Below are positions 16,651 through 24,728 of a stretch of 64,000 bases of DNA, in pieces (the first letter of the stretch is position 1; each line of letters starts with the position of its first letter). Location: positions 1-64,000 of the forward strand of contig JAJVIM010000043.1 of NCBI GenBank assembly GCA_022071955.1. Direction: 5' to 3'. A program made the translations under genes and the position numbers. The stretch is from Anaerolineae bacterium. GTDB lineage: Bacteria; Chloroflexota; Anaerolineae; 4572-78; J111. A model generated the notes under the pieces. The model was given only the letters and a program-made list of their open reading frames with translations. It did no database searches and had not been told where the DNA came from.

Positions 16651-16692
16651 TTGTATTATTGGACAGCAGTTTCAAAATGGAGGGACCCGTTG

Positions 16693-18060
16693 ATGAACGT
16701 AAATCGCTATCTCATTATTGGTAATGGTGCTGCCGGCGTAACCGCCGCCGAAACGATTCGCCGCCGCGACCCGGCCGGAGAAATCACCATTGTCAGCGCC
16801 GAGCCGCATCCCATGTATTCCCGGCCGGGGCTGGCCTACGTTTTGCTCGATGTCATCTCCCCCAAACAGGTTATCGCTCGCCAGCCAGAGTGGTACAGCC
16901 GGCAGCGGGTTGAGCTGGTGTACGGCCGGGCCGTGCAGTTGGACCCCACCCGGCAGCAGGTTAAACTCGATACCGGAAAGGTGCTGGCTTACGACCGGCT
17001 GCTCATTGCGACCGGGGCGCGGGCCACGCCTCCGCCGTACGCCGGCTCTGAGCTTGAGGGCGTTGTTTATTTGGATACGTTTGACGGCACCAACGAACTG
17101 ATTCGCCTGGCCAAAAAAGCGCGGCGGGCGGTGGTTATTGGCGGCGGCATCACGGCGCTGGAACTGACCGAAGGGCTGGCCCATCGCGGCGTGGAAACCC
17201 ACTACTTTGTGCGCCGCGACCGGCTGTGGTCGCAGGTTTTCAACAACGGTGAAGCCAAAATTTTAGAGGAGCGCATGCGCGAGCACGGCGTGATCATCCA
17301 TTACCACACCGAAGCCACCGAGATTCTGAGTGACAATCGCGGCCGGGTGCGCGGCATCCGGCTAAACAACGGCGAGGAGTTCAAGTGTGATCTGGTGGGC
17401 GTGGCCATCGGCGTGAAGCCGGTGCTGGATTTGGTGCATGGCACGGCTATTAAGGTTGACCGCGCCATTCTGGTCAACGAGTTTATGGAAACCAACCTGC
17501 CCAACATTTTTGCCGCCGGCGACTGCGCCCAGGTGTACGACCGCTGGACGCAGCAATACATGCTCGATGTGTTGTGGCCCAGCGCCGTGGCCGAAGGCCG
17601 GGCCGCCGGGCTGAATATGTCGGGCTACCGGCTGGCTTACACCAAGGGCAGCCCGTTTAACGCCTGTTTGCTGTTTGGGCTGCACATTGCCACCATCGGC
17701 CAGATCAACCCCCGCGGCGATTCGGAGGAGTCCGAGCCGGAAGTGGTGCAGCACCTGTCGCGCGGCTCGTCTGAGGTGTGGTTTACCTTGCCCAAACTGT
17801 ACGCCAGCGCATGGTCAAAAGATGGCTTCAATACCATCCGTCTGGTTTTGAGCGGCGATTATCTGGTTGGCGCGCTGGTTATGGGCGATCAGAGTCTGGC
17901 CGATCCGCTGCGGTACATTATTGAAAATGAAATCGACGTGCGGCGCCTGGCCCCGGCGCTGCGCGCCGGCGGGGCGGCGCTCCGGCAGGCTGTGAGCCAA
18001 TACTGGCATCAACTCAATGCCGTGCCGGAACAACTGCCTGTTGAAATGGTAGCGGGGTAG
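16693..18060 (+). CDS. FAD/NAD(P)-dependent oxidoreductase (NirB/rubredoxin reductase-like)
   Basis: A 455-residue pyridine nucleotide-disulphide-type oxidoreductase. The FAD dinucleotide fold is YLIIGNGAAGVTAAE, ATGARATPP is the second FAD motif, AVVIGGGITALELTEGL binds NAD(P)H, and FAAGDCAQV is the C-terminal FAD motif. It lacks a redox-active CxxxxC pair, so it is of the NADH:acceptor class. I chose the ATG at 16693 with GGAGGGA upstream over 16651. The last 120 residues (KLYASAWSKDGFNTIRL...) form an extension with no motif I know. Together with the ferredoxin it could join NAD(P)H to the multiheme chain. Confidence 0.88.
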   Translation: MNVNRYLIIGNGAAGVTAAETIRRRDPAGEITIVSAEPHPMYSRPGLAYVLLDVISPKQVIARQPEWYSRQRVELVYGRAVQLDPTRQQVKLDTGKVLAYDRLLIATGARATPPPYAGSELEGVVYLDTFDGTNELIRLAKKARRAVVIGGGITALELTEGLAHRGVETHYFVRRDRLWSQVFNNGEAKILEERMREHGVIIHYHTEATEILSDNRGRVRGIRLNNGEEFKCDLVGVAIGVKPVLDLVHGTAIKVDRAILVNEFMETNLPNIFAAGDCAQVYDRWTQQYMLDVLWPSAVAEGRAAGLNMSGYRLAYTKGSPFNACLLFGLHIATIGQINPRGDSEESEPEVVQHLSRGSSEVWFTLPKLYASAWSKDGFNTIRLVLSGDYLVGALVMGDQSLADPLRYIIENEIDVRRLAPALRAGGAALRQAVSQYWHQLNAVPEQLPVEMVAG

Positions 18061-18063
18061 CCT

Positions 18064-20406
18064 ATGCGACGAGTAATTCTGGCCGTACTGGCCTTCTTAC
18101 TGTTTTTGTCCATTGTGACGGCGGCGGTGTTTTACGCCGTTACGCCAAAAGCCCTGCCGGGCAATCTGCTCTATCCGGCCCGGTTGTGGCTGGAACAAAC
18201 ATGGTACGTAACCCTGGCCGCCAACCCAAACGAGCGCGTCGCGGCGCTGCTGGATTTGCTGGAACGGCGAATTGTCGATGTGGAACAGGTTCGCGGCACA
18301 GACAACGAACTTATCGCTCTGATTTATTTTGATGCGGCGCTCGACCGGGCCGCCCTGGCCATCGGCGATCCGCTGGCCGAAACGGGGTTGCAATCCAAAC
18401 TCACCGCCGTTGAGCGCCAGTCTCAACTTATTGACCTGGCCGGCCGGGCGCTGGCCGATCTGGATACGCTGACGGTGATGCACGTGCCGGCGCCGGAAAT
18501 TGCCGTACTTATTTTGCACGCCAAACTTGAATCGATGCTTCAGGCCGGGCGCAATCCCAACAGCTCGCCGGCCGATATTGCTCACATTGCCGCCATGCAA
18601 ACCAATCTGGCCAATGTGCTGTCGCCGGCCGCCGGCAAAATCAATTTGAGTCCCACCCGGGTGCTCGATAACGCCCGGATTGTGTTCTTTCCGGAGGCGG
18701 CCAGCAGCACCGTGCCCCACGGCTTTTTCCCGCTGACCGGCGGCCACGCCGATGTAAAGTGCGAAGCCTGCCACAGCAACGGCGTCTATCAGGGCACCGA
18801 TCCCACCTGCTACGCCTGCCACGCCGCCGATGAACCGCACCGGGGCGAGTACGGCACCCAATGCGAACGCTGCCATGCCACCGCCAACTGGCAACCCGTC
18901 AATTTTGACCACAGCCTGATCGGCGATACCGACTGCGCCGCCTGCCATACGCCGCCGGCCAACCACTACCCCGGCGAGTGCCGCCAGTGCCACTCCGATA
19001 CCACCGATTTCAACCTGGGTATATTTGATCACAGCACCATCGGCGATACCGACTGCGTTGAGTGCCACACCCCGCCGCCCAACCATTACGACGGCGCGTG
19101 CCGCCAGTGTCACACCGATACCGGCAACTTCCGCAACGCCATTTTTGATCACAGCACCATTGGCAACACCGACTGCGCCGCCTGCCATACGCCGCCGCCC
19201 AACCATTACGACGGCGCTTGCCGACAGTGCCACTCCGATACCACCAACTTCCGCAATGCCAATTTTGATCACAGCACCATCGGCGATACCGATTGTTCGG
19301 CCTGCCACAACCCGCCGGCCAACCACTACGAGGGCGCCTGCCGCAATTGCCACTCCGACACCGGCAATTTCCGCAACGCCAACTTTGATCACAGCGGCAT
19401 CGGCAGCACCGATTGTTCGGCCTGCCACGCCCGCCCGGCCAATCACTATCCCGGCGATTGCCGCCAGTGTCACACCGACACCGGTAATTTCCGCAACGCT
19501 ACCTTTGATCACAGCACCATCGGCAACACCGATTGTTCGGCCTGCCACGCCCGCCCGGCCAACCACTACCCCGGCGACTGCCGCCAGTGTCACTCCGATA
19601 CCGGCAACTTCCGCAACGCTACCTTTAACCACAGCACCATCGGCAACACCGATTGTTCGGCCTGTCACGCCCGCCCGGCCAACCACTACGCCGGCGAGTG
19701 TCGCCAGTGCCACACCGATACCGGCAATTTCCGCAATGTTACCTTCAATCACAGCACCATCGGCAATCTCGACTGTGCCGCCTGCCACAACCCGCCGGCC
19801 AATCACTACTCGGGCGAGTGCCGCCAGTGCCACTCCGACACGACTAATTTCCGCAACGCCACTTTCAATCACAACGGCATCGGCAACACCGATTGTTCGG
19901 CCTGCCACAACCCGCCGGCCAATCACTATTCGGGCGCGTGCCGCAATTGCCACTCCGACACCACCAACTTCCGCAACGCGGGCTTTGATCACAGCGGCAT
20001 CGGCAACACCGATTGTTCGGCCTGCCATAATCCGCCGGCCAATCACTATCCCGGCGCGTGCCGCAATTGTCACGGCGATACCGGCAACTTCCGCAACGTC
20101 ACCTTCAGCCACACCGGCCTGACCGATTGCCAAAGCTGCCACACTGCGCCTTCAACGCACCTGCCGGGGCAGTGTTCGCAGTGTCACAACACCGATTCGT
20201 TCAATAATTCAACGCTGAAGCACACCTTCCCGCTCAATCACCACGGTTCTAACGGGCAGTGCACCACCTGTCACACCAACAACAGTGCTTCAAGCTACAC
20301 TTGCGCCCAGTGCCACAACCAGTCAAAAATGGACGAAAAACACAAAGATGTTCGCGGCTATACCCCGGACTGCGTGGCCTGTCACGCCAACGGCAGAAAA
20401 CCGTAG
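18064..20406 (+). CDS. Repeat-built multiheme c-type cytochrome, 28 CxxCH motifs
   Basis: A 780-residue protein. An uncleaved signal anchor (about residues 5-27) is followed by a heme-free region (30-220) resembling DUF5667-type domains (ALPGNLLYPARLWLEQ). From residue 235 there are 28 CxxCH motifs. Twenty of them come from ten tandem 40-residue units, each with one CxACH-type and one CRxCH-type site, FDHSxIG and NHYxG (bases 18901-20100). Each unit supplies extra histidines (FDH, NHY) suited to bis-His ligation. The regular array suggests an elongated electron wire outside the membrane. It lies three bases after the FAD oxidoreductase. Confidence 0.9.
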   Translation: MRRVILAVLAFLLFLSIVTAAVFYAVTPKALPGNLLYPARLWLEQTWYVTLAANPNERVAALLDLLERRIVDVEQVRGTDNELIALIYFDAALDRAALAIGDPLAETGLQSKLTAVERQSQLIDLAGRALADLDTLTVMHVPAPEIAVLILHAKLESMLQAGRNPNSSPADIAHIAAMQTNLANVLSPAAGKINLSPTRVLDNARIVFFPEAASSTVPHGFFPLTGGHADVKCEACHSNGVYQGTDPTCYACHAADEPHRGEYGTQCERCHATANWQPVNFDHSLIGDTDCAACHTPPANHYPGECRQCHSDTTDFNLGIFDHSTIGDTDCVECHTPPPNHYDGACRQCHTDTGNFRNAIFDHSTIGNTDCAACHTPPPNHYDGACRQCHSDTTNFRNANFDHSTIGDTDCSACHNPPANHYEGACRNCHSDTGNFRNANFDHSGIGSTDCSACHARPANHYPGDCRQCHTDTGNFRNATFDHSTIGNTDCSACHARPANHYPGDCRQCHSDTGNFRNATFNHSTIGNTDCSACHARPANHYAGECRQCHTDTGNFRNVTFNHSTIGNLDCAACHNPPANHYSGECRQCHSDTTNFRNATFNHNGIGNTDCSACHNPPANHYSGACRNCHSDTTNFRNAGFDHSGIGNTDCSACHNPPANHYPGACRNCHGDTGNFRNVTFSHTGLTDCQSCHTAPSTHLPGQCSQCHNTDSFNNSTLKHTFPLNHHGSNGQCTTCHTNNSASSYTCAQCHNQSKMDEKHKDVRGYTPDCVACHANGRKP
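18901..20100 (+). repeat. Ten tandem 120-bp units inside the 28-heme cytochrome gene
   Basis: Units begin at 18901, 19021, 19141, 19261, 19381, 19501, 19621, 19741, 19861 and 19981 with no indel between them. Each encodes 40 residues and two CxxCH motifs. The units are highly similar at DNA level, and blocks such as GATTGTTCGGCCTGCCA recur verbatim, which points to recent duplication or gene conversion. Confidence 0.93.
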
Positions 20407-20438
20407 GTTTGCCGTTGGTCGGATGGAAAGGAATGACA

Positions 20439-22562
20439 ATGCTCAAAAAATCAATCGTTGCGCTGGTAATTTTCGTCGGCCTGGGGTTTTTGGTATGGCC
20501 GCGGTTGGCCTCGATGATGGCCTCTGAGCCAAAAGTAATACTAGATTCTACGCCGATAGTGGTGCAGGCGTTGTCTCGCCAGCCCGCGCCGGTTACCGGA
20601 TTTGCGACACAGGCCACCCCCACGCCTCGCGCCAGGGAGGTCGATCTGACCGTTTACGCCCTGCCCAACGCAGCCGGCTGGGCTTCCAGCCTCGACGGGC
20701 GCAGCTATTTCACCGAATCGGAAATTCTGGCGGGCTTTTATGAGGGGCACACTTTTGTGGGGGCGCTGCAATTTGATCTGTCGGCGCTGCCGGCCGGCGC
20801 GGTGGTTACCTACGCCAGTTTGCAGTTGACCGGCCGCGACGGCCAAAGCCTCGGTTCCGACGGCACGTGGCAACTGCATCTGCTTGACCCGGCCGTTGAC
20901 GCTGGTTGGTCGGCGCTGAGCTTTGACACGCTGCGCCAGGCCGAAAGCGTCATCACGGTTGGCCCATCGCTCACCCCCGCCGATCTGGCCGGCGGGCAGG
21001 CCAACGTTTTTCCGTTTGGCGCGGAACAGTTGATTGAACTGCAATCGCGCCTGGCCGGCGGTGTGGTCTCTTTCCGGCTCGATGGCCCCGCCGACGGCGA
21101 CAACAACATTTTTACCTGGGTTGGCAACGATGGCTCGGCCGGCGAGCAGGATGATCAGCCCCAACTGCACCTGCGCTACGTGCCGCCCGCGGAAAAAGCG
21201 ATCACAGCCGCGCCCGGCGCATCGGCCACGGCCACGCCGCTGTCGCCGGACGATTGGGTGGTGGTAACCAGCACGCCCACGCCGGAAAATATTGTCACTT
21301 TGGCCGCCGAAGCGGTAAACGCCACCCGGGTGGCCGCCTCAACCGGAACCTTCACCCCGGTGCCGGCCAACTGGGTTACGCCGATTGTGGTGACGCCTCA
21401 GCCCACGCCGGCCAACGAGGCCACCGCCCAATTTTTGCAATCGGCGGCCACAGCGGCGGCGTTTCTTAACGGCCCGGCCAGCGCCACTCCGCCCAACCTG
21501 TGGACGGCCACCCCCGAAAGACCAACGCCAACCAGTACGGCCACGCCCAGCCCCACGCCGTTAACGCCGGTGGTGGTGACCAGCACGCCCACGCCGGAGA
21601 ACATCATTACCGTGGCGGCCCAGGCGGCGCGCGCCACGGCGGTAGCCACGGCAGTGGGCACCTTTACCCCGGTTCCCAGAAATTGGGTGCTACCGGTGGT
21701 GGTCACGCCGCAACCCGCGCCGGGTAACCAGGCCACGGCCACTTTCCAGATAGCCGCCGCCACCGCCGAGGCGTTTTTGCACGGGGCCACGCCGGTAGTG
21801 GTTTGGACAGCCACGCCGACGCCTTTTATGCAGCCGGTCACCGGCGACGTTGCGACCCCGTGGCCGGGCGCTTCGGCCACGCCCACGCCGCGGCCCATTC
21901 CGCAGCAACTGGTGGGCAAAATCGCGTTTCTGTCTAACCGCTCGGGCGGGCCGGAACCGCTGCGAAACCCGCTGGTTTACGTGGTTGACCCCGACGGCGG
22001 CAACCTGTTTGTGCTAACCGATTCTACCTTTTACGATATGGCTCGCCAGCGCGATGTTCTATCCGCCGACCAGCGTTTTCGCACCTTTGTTAAAGAATTT
22101 CCGCGCTACATGGGCGATACCGGCCGCAAAGAGATGGTGCCGGCCATTTTCTACTACGACTACGAATATAACGTGGAGGAGCAGGTAACATTTTTTGGGG
22201 CCGGCGATGCCTGGGACCCGGTCTGGTCGCCATCGCGCGAGCAAATGGCCTTTGTCTCAAACGACAGCAAAGACGACGAAATCTGGATTGTCAACCGCGA
22301 TGGCAGCGGTTTGCAGCGTCTAACCGAAACCAACGAAGCTTTCAACGCCCGCGAAATCGGCAAAGACACCTTCATCCCTGAAGTCAACGGCCACCCGTCA
22401 TGGTCGCCGGATGGCTCGCAGCTTGTCTTTTGGTCCAACCGCACCGGCCACCGCCAAATTTGGGTAATGAACGCCGATGGCAGCAATCCCCACAGCCTCA
22501 GCACCACCGGCTACGACGACTGGAATCCGGTGTGGATCAAATACACCGACGCGGCGCATTAA
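20439..22562 (+). CDS. Secreted protein: beta-sandwich domain, duplicated Thr/Pro linker, TolB-like propeller segment
   Basis: A 707-residue exported protein with an N-terminal membrane segment (SIVALVIFVGLGFLVWP). Residues about 60-250 look like a DNRLRE/CBM96-type beta-sandwich (AALQFDLSALPAGAVVTYASL). Residues 260-475 are a Thr/Pro/Ala-rich linker containing two copies of a ~110-residue unit beginning VVVTSTPTPENI. The C-terminal 220 residues carry TolB/PD40 blades (FLSNRSGG, DPVWSPSREQMAFVSND, PSWSPDGSQLVFWSN). The ATG at 20439 has AAGGA at six-base spacing; the ATG at 20433 is too close. As last gene of the cytochrome operon it may be a surface scaffold; its function is unknown. Confidence 0.82.
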   Translation: MLKKSIVALVIFVGLGFLVWPRLASMMASEPKVILDSTPIVVQALSRQPAPVTGFATQATPTPRAREVDLTVYALPNAAGWASSLDGRSYFTESEILAGFYEGHTFVGALQFDLSALPAGAVVTYASLQLTGRDGQSLGSDGTWQLHLLDPAVDAGWSALSFDTLRQAESVITVGPSLTPADLAGGQANVFPFGAEQLIELQSRLAGGVVSFRLDGPADGDNNIFTWVGNDGSAGEQDDQPQLHLRYVPPAEKAITAAPGASATATPLSPDDWVVVTSTPTPENIVTLAAEAVNATRVAASTGTFTPVPANWVTPIVVTPQPTPANEATAQFLQSAATAAAFLNGPASATPPNLWTATPERPTPTSTATPSPTPLTPVVVTSTPTPENIITVAAQAARATAVATAVGTFTPVPRNWVLPVVVTPQPAPGNQATATFQIAAATAEAFLHGATPVVVWTATPTPFMQPVTGDVATPWPGASATPTPRPIPQQLVGKIAFLSNRSGGPEPLRNPLVYVVDPDGGNLFVLTDSTFYDMARQRDVLSADQRFRTFVKEFPRYMGDTGRKEMVPAIFYYDYEYNVEEQVTFFGAGDAWDPVWSPSREQMAFVSNDSKDDEIWIVNRDGSGLQRLTETNEAFNAREIGKDTFIPEVNGHPSWSPDGSQLVFWSNRTGHRQIWVMNADGSNPHSLSTTGYDDWNPVWIKYTDAAH

Positions 22563-23404
22563 GCGGTTTTTAACAATTGTACCTGGCGGCGGCGCTGCGC
22601 ATCCACAAAACCATACAGGATCAGCGTGCCGGCCAGCATCGCCGCCAGGCCGCCAACAAACAGCCATGTGCCGGGGTTGGCCGGGTCAAAATCGGCCCGG
22701 GAGCGCGCCGCCGCGCCCAGGATCAGCACGATGGAGAAACTTTGGGCTTGCAGGATGATCTGCGCCGAACTCCAGCGCGAGTCTGCGGCCAGCCCCAGCC
22801 CCACCAACCCCGGCAGCGCGAACATGGCGCCAACTACCCGCGCGGTCAGCGGTGATAACGTCCACGGCCAAAGGTTGATCATCAGCGCCGGCAGGAGAAA
22901 CAAAAACAGGCTGACTCCCAGCGTAATCAGCCCGATAATACCTATTACCCAGCGCACCGGGCGGGGAACTGCGGCGTCGCTCAATTCTGGCTGGCCCGAA
23001 TCCTGGGGGCGGTTGCGGAACCAGACCACCAGCACAATAAACGGCGCGGTAAAATACAGGCCGGCCCAGGCGTAAAATGAAATATGGCCGGGCGTAAAAC
23101 GGTCCCAGTGCAGAATGGTGGCAATCCCCAGCAGCGAGGCAAATGTGATGACCGGCCAAAACCCCACCTTAACCTGATGCCAGCGGTTGGTCATCAGCAC
23201 GGCCGTAAAAAAGTAAATTCCGCCGGCATAAGCCGCGCCCAACATCATCGCCGACATCGACGGCTGAATTTTCCAGGCAAACAGCCGGCCGGTCTCCTGC
23301 GGAAAAACATAGAGAATACCGAAAGCGGCCGCCAAAAAAGGGATGACCAGCGCCGCCAACCAGCGGCTTTCTGGTAAAATGCGATCATTTCGGTTTGATT
23401 CCAT
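22559..23404 (-). CDS. Unknown multi-pass membrane protein
   Basis: A 281-residue hydrophobic protein with about eight predicted transmembrane helices and short loops (first helix AALVIPFLAAAFGILYVF, later IIGLITLGVSLFLFLLPALM). No catalytic motif is recognised. It is convergent with the preceding gene, and the two stop codons overlap in TTAA. A possible link to the electron-transfer operon cannot be shown, since it is on the opposite strand with its own 171-base upstream region. Confidence 0.7.
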   Translation of the reverse strand: MESNRNDRILPESRWLAALVIPFLAAAFGILYVFPQETGRLFAWKIQPSMSAMMLGAAYAGGIYFFTAVLMTNRWHQVKVGFWPVITFASLLGIATILHWDRFTPGHISFYAWAGLYFTAPFIVLVVWFRNRPQDSGQPELSDAAVPRPVRWVIGIIGLITLGVSLFLFLLPALMINLWPWTLSPLTARVVGAMFALPGLVGLGLAADSRWSSAQIILQAQSFSIVLILGAAARSRADFDPANPGTWLFVGGLAAMLAGTLILYGFVDAQRRRQVQLLKTA

Positions 23405-23520
23405 GATGCCGCCTCCGGTCAGTTATTACTTTGTAGTTATCCCGCAGCGCTGAAAACGTTGGAGTCTTTATCCCACCGGCAAGAGCGCATTATATTCTAC
23501 TTCAATCCCAAAGTAAACAT

Positions 23521-23552
23521 TGAGAAAAAACCCACAACCCGTTGAGCGGGGG
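23521..23552 (-). terminator. Possible rho-independent terminator after the RLP gene
   Basis: On the minus strand CCCGCTCAACGGG is followed by TTGTGGG and a run of six T (23525-23530). The stem is only four pairs, so this is a weak call, but the position is right for the end of the long RpiR-to-RLP operon. Confidence 0.35.
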
Positions 23553-23575
23553 CAGCGTTATTCTTCTATTTGGAG

Positions 23576-24724
23576 TTACAACGACTCGACCCGGGTGCGG
23601 AACTGGCGGGCATTGGCGGCCAAATCTGGCCCGGCGGCATACAGACCGCCGGCAATCAAAAAGATGACCTCTGCGCCGTAGAAGCGGGACATCGCCGGCA
23701 GGTCTGCCAGAGTCATGCCGCCGGCGGGGACGGGGAAAATGGGCGGGTACGCGCCCAGTGGCGAGGTTGCGCCCTGCACAATGCCCCGGCAATCCTGCTG
23801 GCTAAAGGGAAAACGCCCGCCGTAATTCACAAAAATGGTGGCGTCGGCGCCGGCCAGGCGGGGGAGCTGGCCAAACACAACGTGGTGGGTGAGGCCGTGA
23901 TCTGGGCCAAGAACCAGCGTGCCCAGCCAGGCGGGGTGGCTAAAAATGGGCAGCGCGAAATCATCATCCGCGGCCAGCCGGCGAATGGCGTCCCACCCGG
24001 CCAGGCCGGGCGCGACCATCACTCCGCCTGCGCCCAGTTGTTTGGCTGCGGCGGCGCGGGCAAAAAGCTGGTCGCTGGGGGCGGTGATGTTGGGCACGTA
24101 CAGGCAGCGGTCGCCGGTGTGGTCGTTGGCGCGGCGGATGGCTTCGGCGCAGCGGGCTACCCGCTCTGAAAAACGGGCAAAGGGTTGGTCGGTGAGGCCG
24201 TGGTCTTCTTTGATGATGTCAACACCGCCCAGTGCAATCTGGTGGGCCAGCCGGGCCATGTTTTCCGCGCCCAACCCCATCGGCTTTAATGCGGTACACA
24301 GCAACGGCCGCGAATCGATCCCCACCAGCCGGCGCAGGCCCGCCTGCCCAAAACGCGGCCCCGGAAAGTGGCGCAGCAGGCTATCGGGTACGTCCAGGCG
24401 TAAAACCCGAATGCCCTGCTGCATGGCGGTGTTGCCAAAGATAACGTTTAAAAATTGAGTAAACTCAAACGCCGTGGTTTCGATGGCGTAGCTGATGGCA
24501 GCTTCGTAGGTTCCGGGCGCGGTTTCGGCCAGCAGCTCGGGCCGGCCCACAATTTTCTCCCGCAGGTCGTCGTGGGCCAGCAGGGTTTCCGGCACTTCGA
24601 CGGTTTGCTCCAGGCAAATGCCCTGCACCCGGGCGCGGGCTTCGGTGGCGTCTGCCGCCCGCACCTGATAATGCACCACAAAACGCTCGCCCGACAGGTT
24701 GAGGAAGGTTTCGGGAAACTGCAT
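23576..24724 (-). CDS. RuBisCO-like protein (form IV RLP)
   Basis: A 382-residue protein with the RuBisCO large-subunit fold but not a carboxylase. K147 in ALKPMGLG matches the catalytic lysine of the KPK motif, while the second lysine is Met. The carbamylation motif KDDE is KEDH (172-175): lysine and aspartate are kept and the metal-binding glutamate is His. The loop-6 lysine is absent (YGGRFPF) and the SGG phosphate motif is AGG. GGVDIIKEDHGLTDQ resembles, from memory, the IV-NonPhoto RLPs, some of which act on 3-oxo-isoapionate 4-phosphate. The ATG is four bases after the FGGY kinase stop; upstream in-frame sequence overlaps that kinase and is rejected. It is the last gene of the operon. 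Confidence 0.9.
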   Translation of the reverse strand: MQFPETFLNLSGERFVVHYQVRAADATEARARVQGICLEQTVEVPETLLAHDDLREKIVGRPELLAETAPGTYEAAISYAIETTAFEFTQFLNVIFGNTAMQQGIRVLRLDVPDSLLRHFPGPRFGQAGLRRLVGIDSRPLLCTALKPMGLGAENMARLAHQIALGGVDIIKEDHGLTDQPFARFSERVARCAEAIRRANDHTGDRCLYVPNITAPSDQLFARAAAAKQLGAGGVMVAPGLAGWDAIRRLAADDDFALPIFSHPAWLGTLVLGPDHGLTHHVVFGQLPRLAGADATIFVNYGGRFPFSQQDCRGIVQGATSPLGAYPPIFPVPAGGMTLADLPAMSRFYGAEVIFLIAGGLYAAGPDLAANARQFRTRVESL

Positions 24725-24728
24725 CGGC

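Noticed and set aside
18901..20100. Regular 120-bp periodicity considered as a CRISPR or satellite array.
   Set aside because: Repeats are contiguous without spacers, in frame and encode heme motifs.
18097..20142. A 681-codon open frame antisense to the 28-heme cytochrome gene.
   Set aside because: It mirrors the 120-bp repeat on the opposite strand, is a monotonous Gly/Val/Ala-rich text and has no start signal. It is a shadow of the repeats.
23576..24724. Considered as a true RuBisCO for CO2 fixation.
   Set aside because: Loop-6 lysine, the Glu of KDDE and the Ser of SGG are all missing; no small subunit or phosphoribulokinase is nearby.
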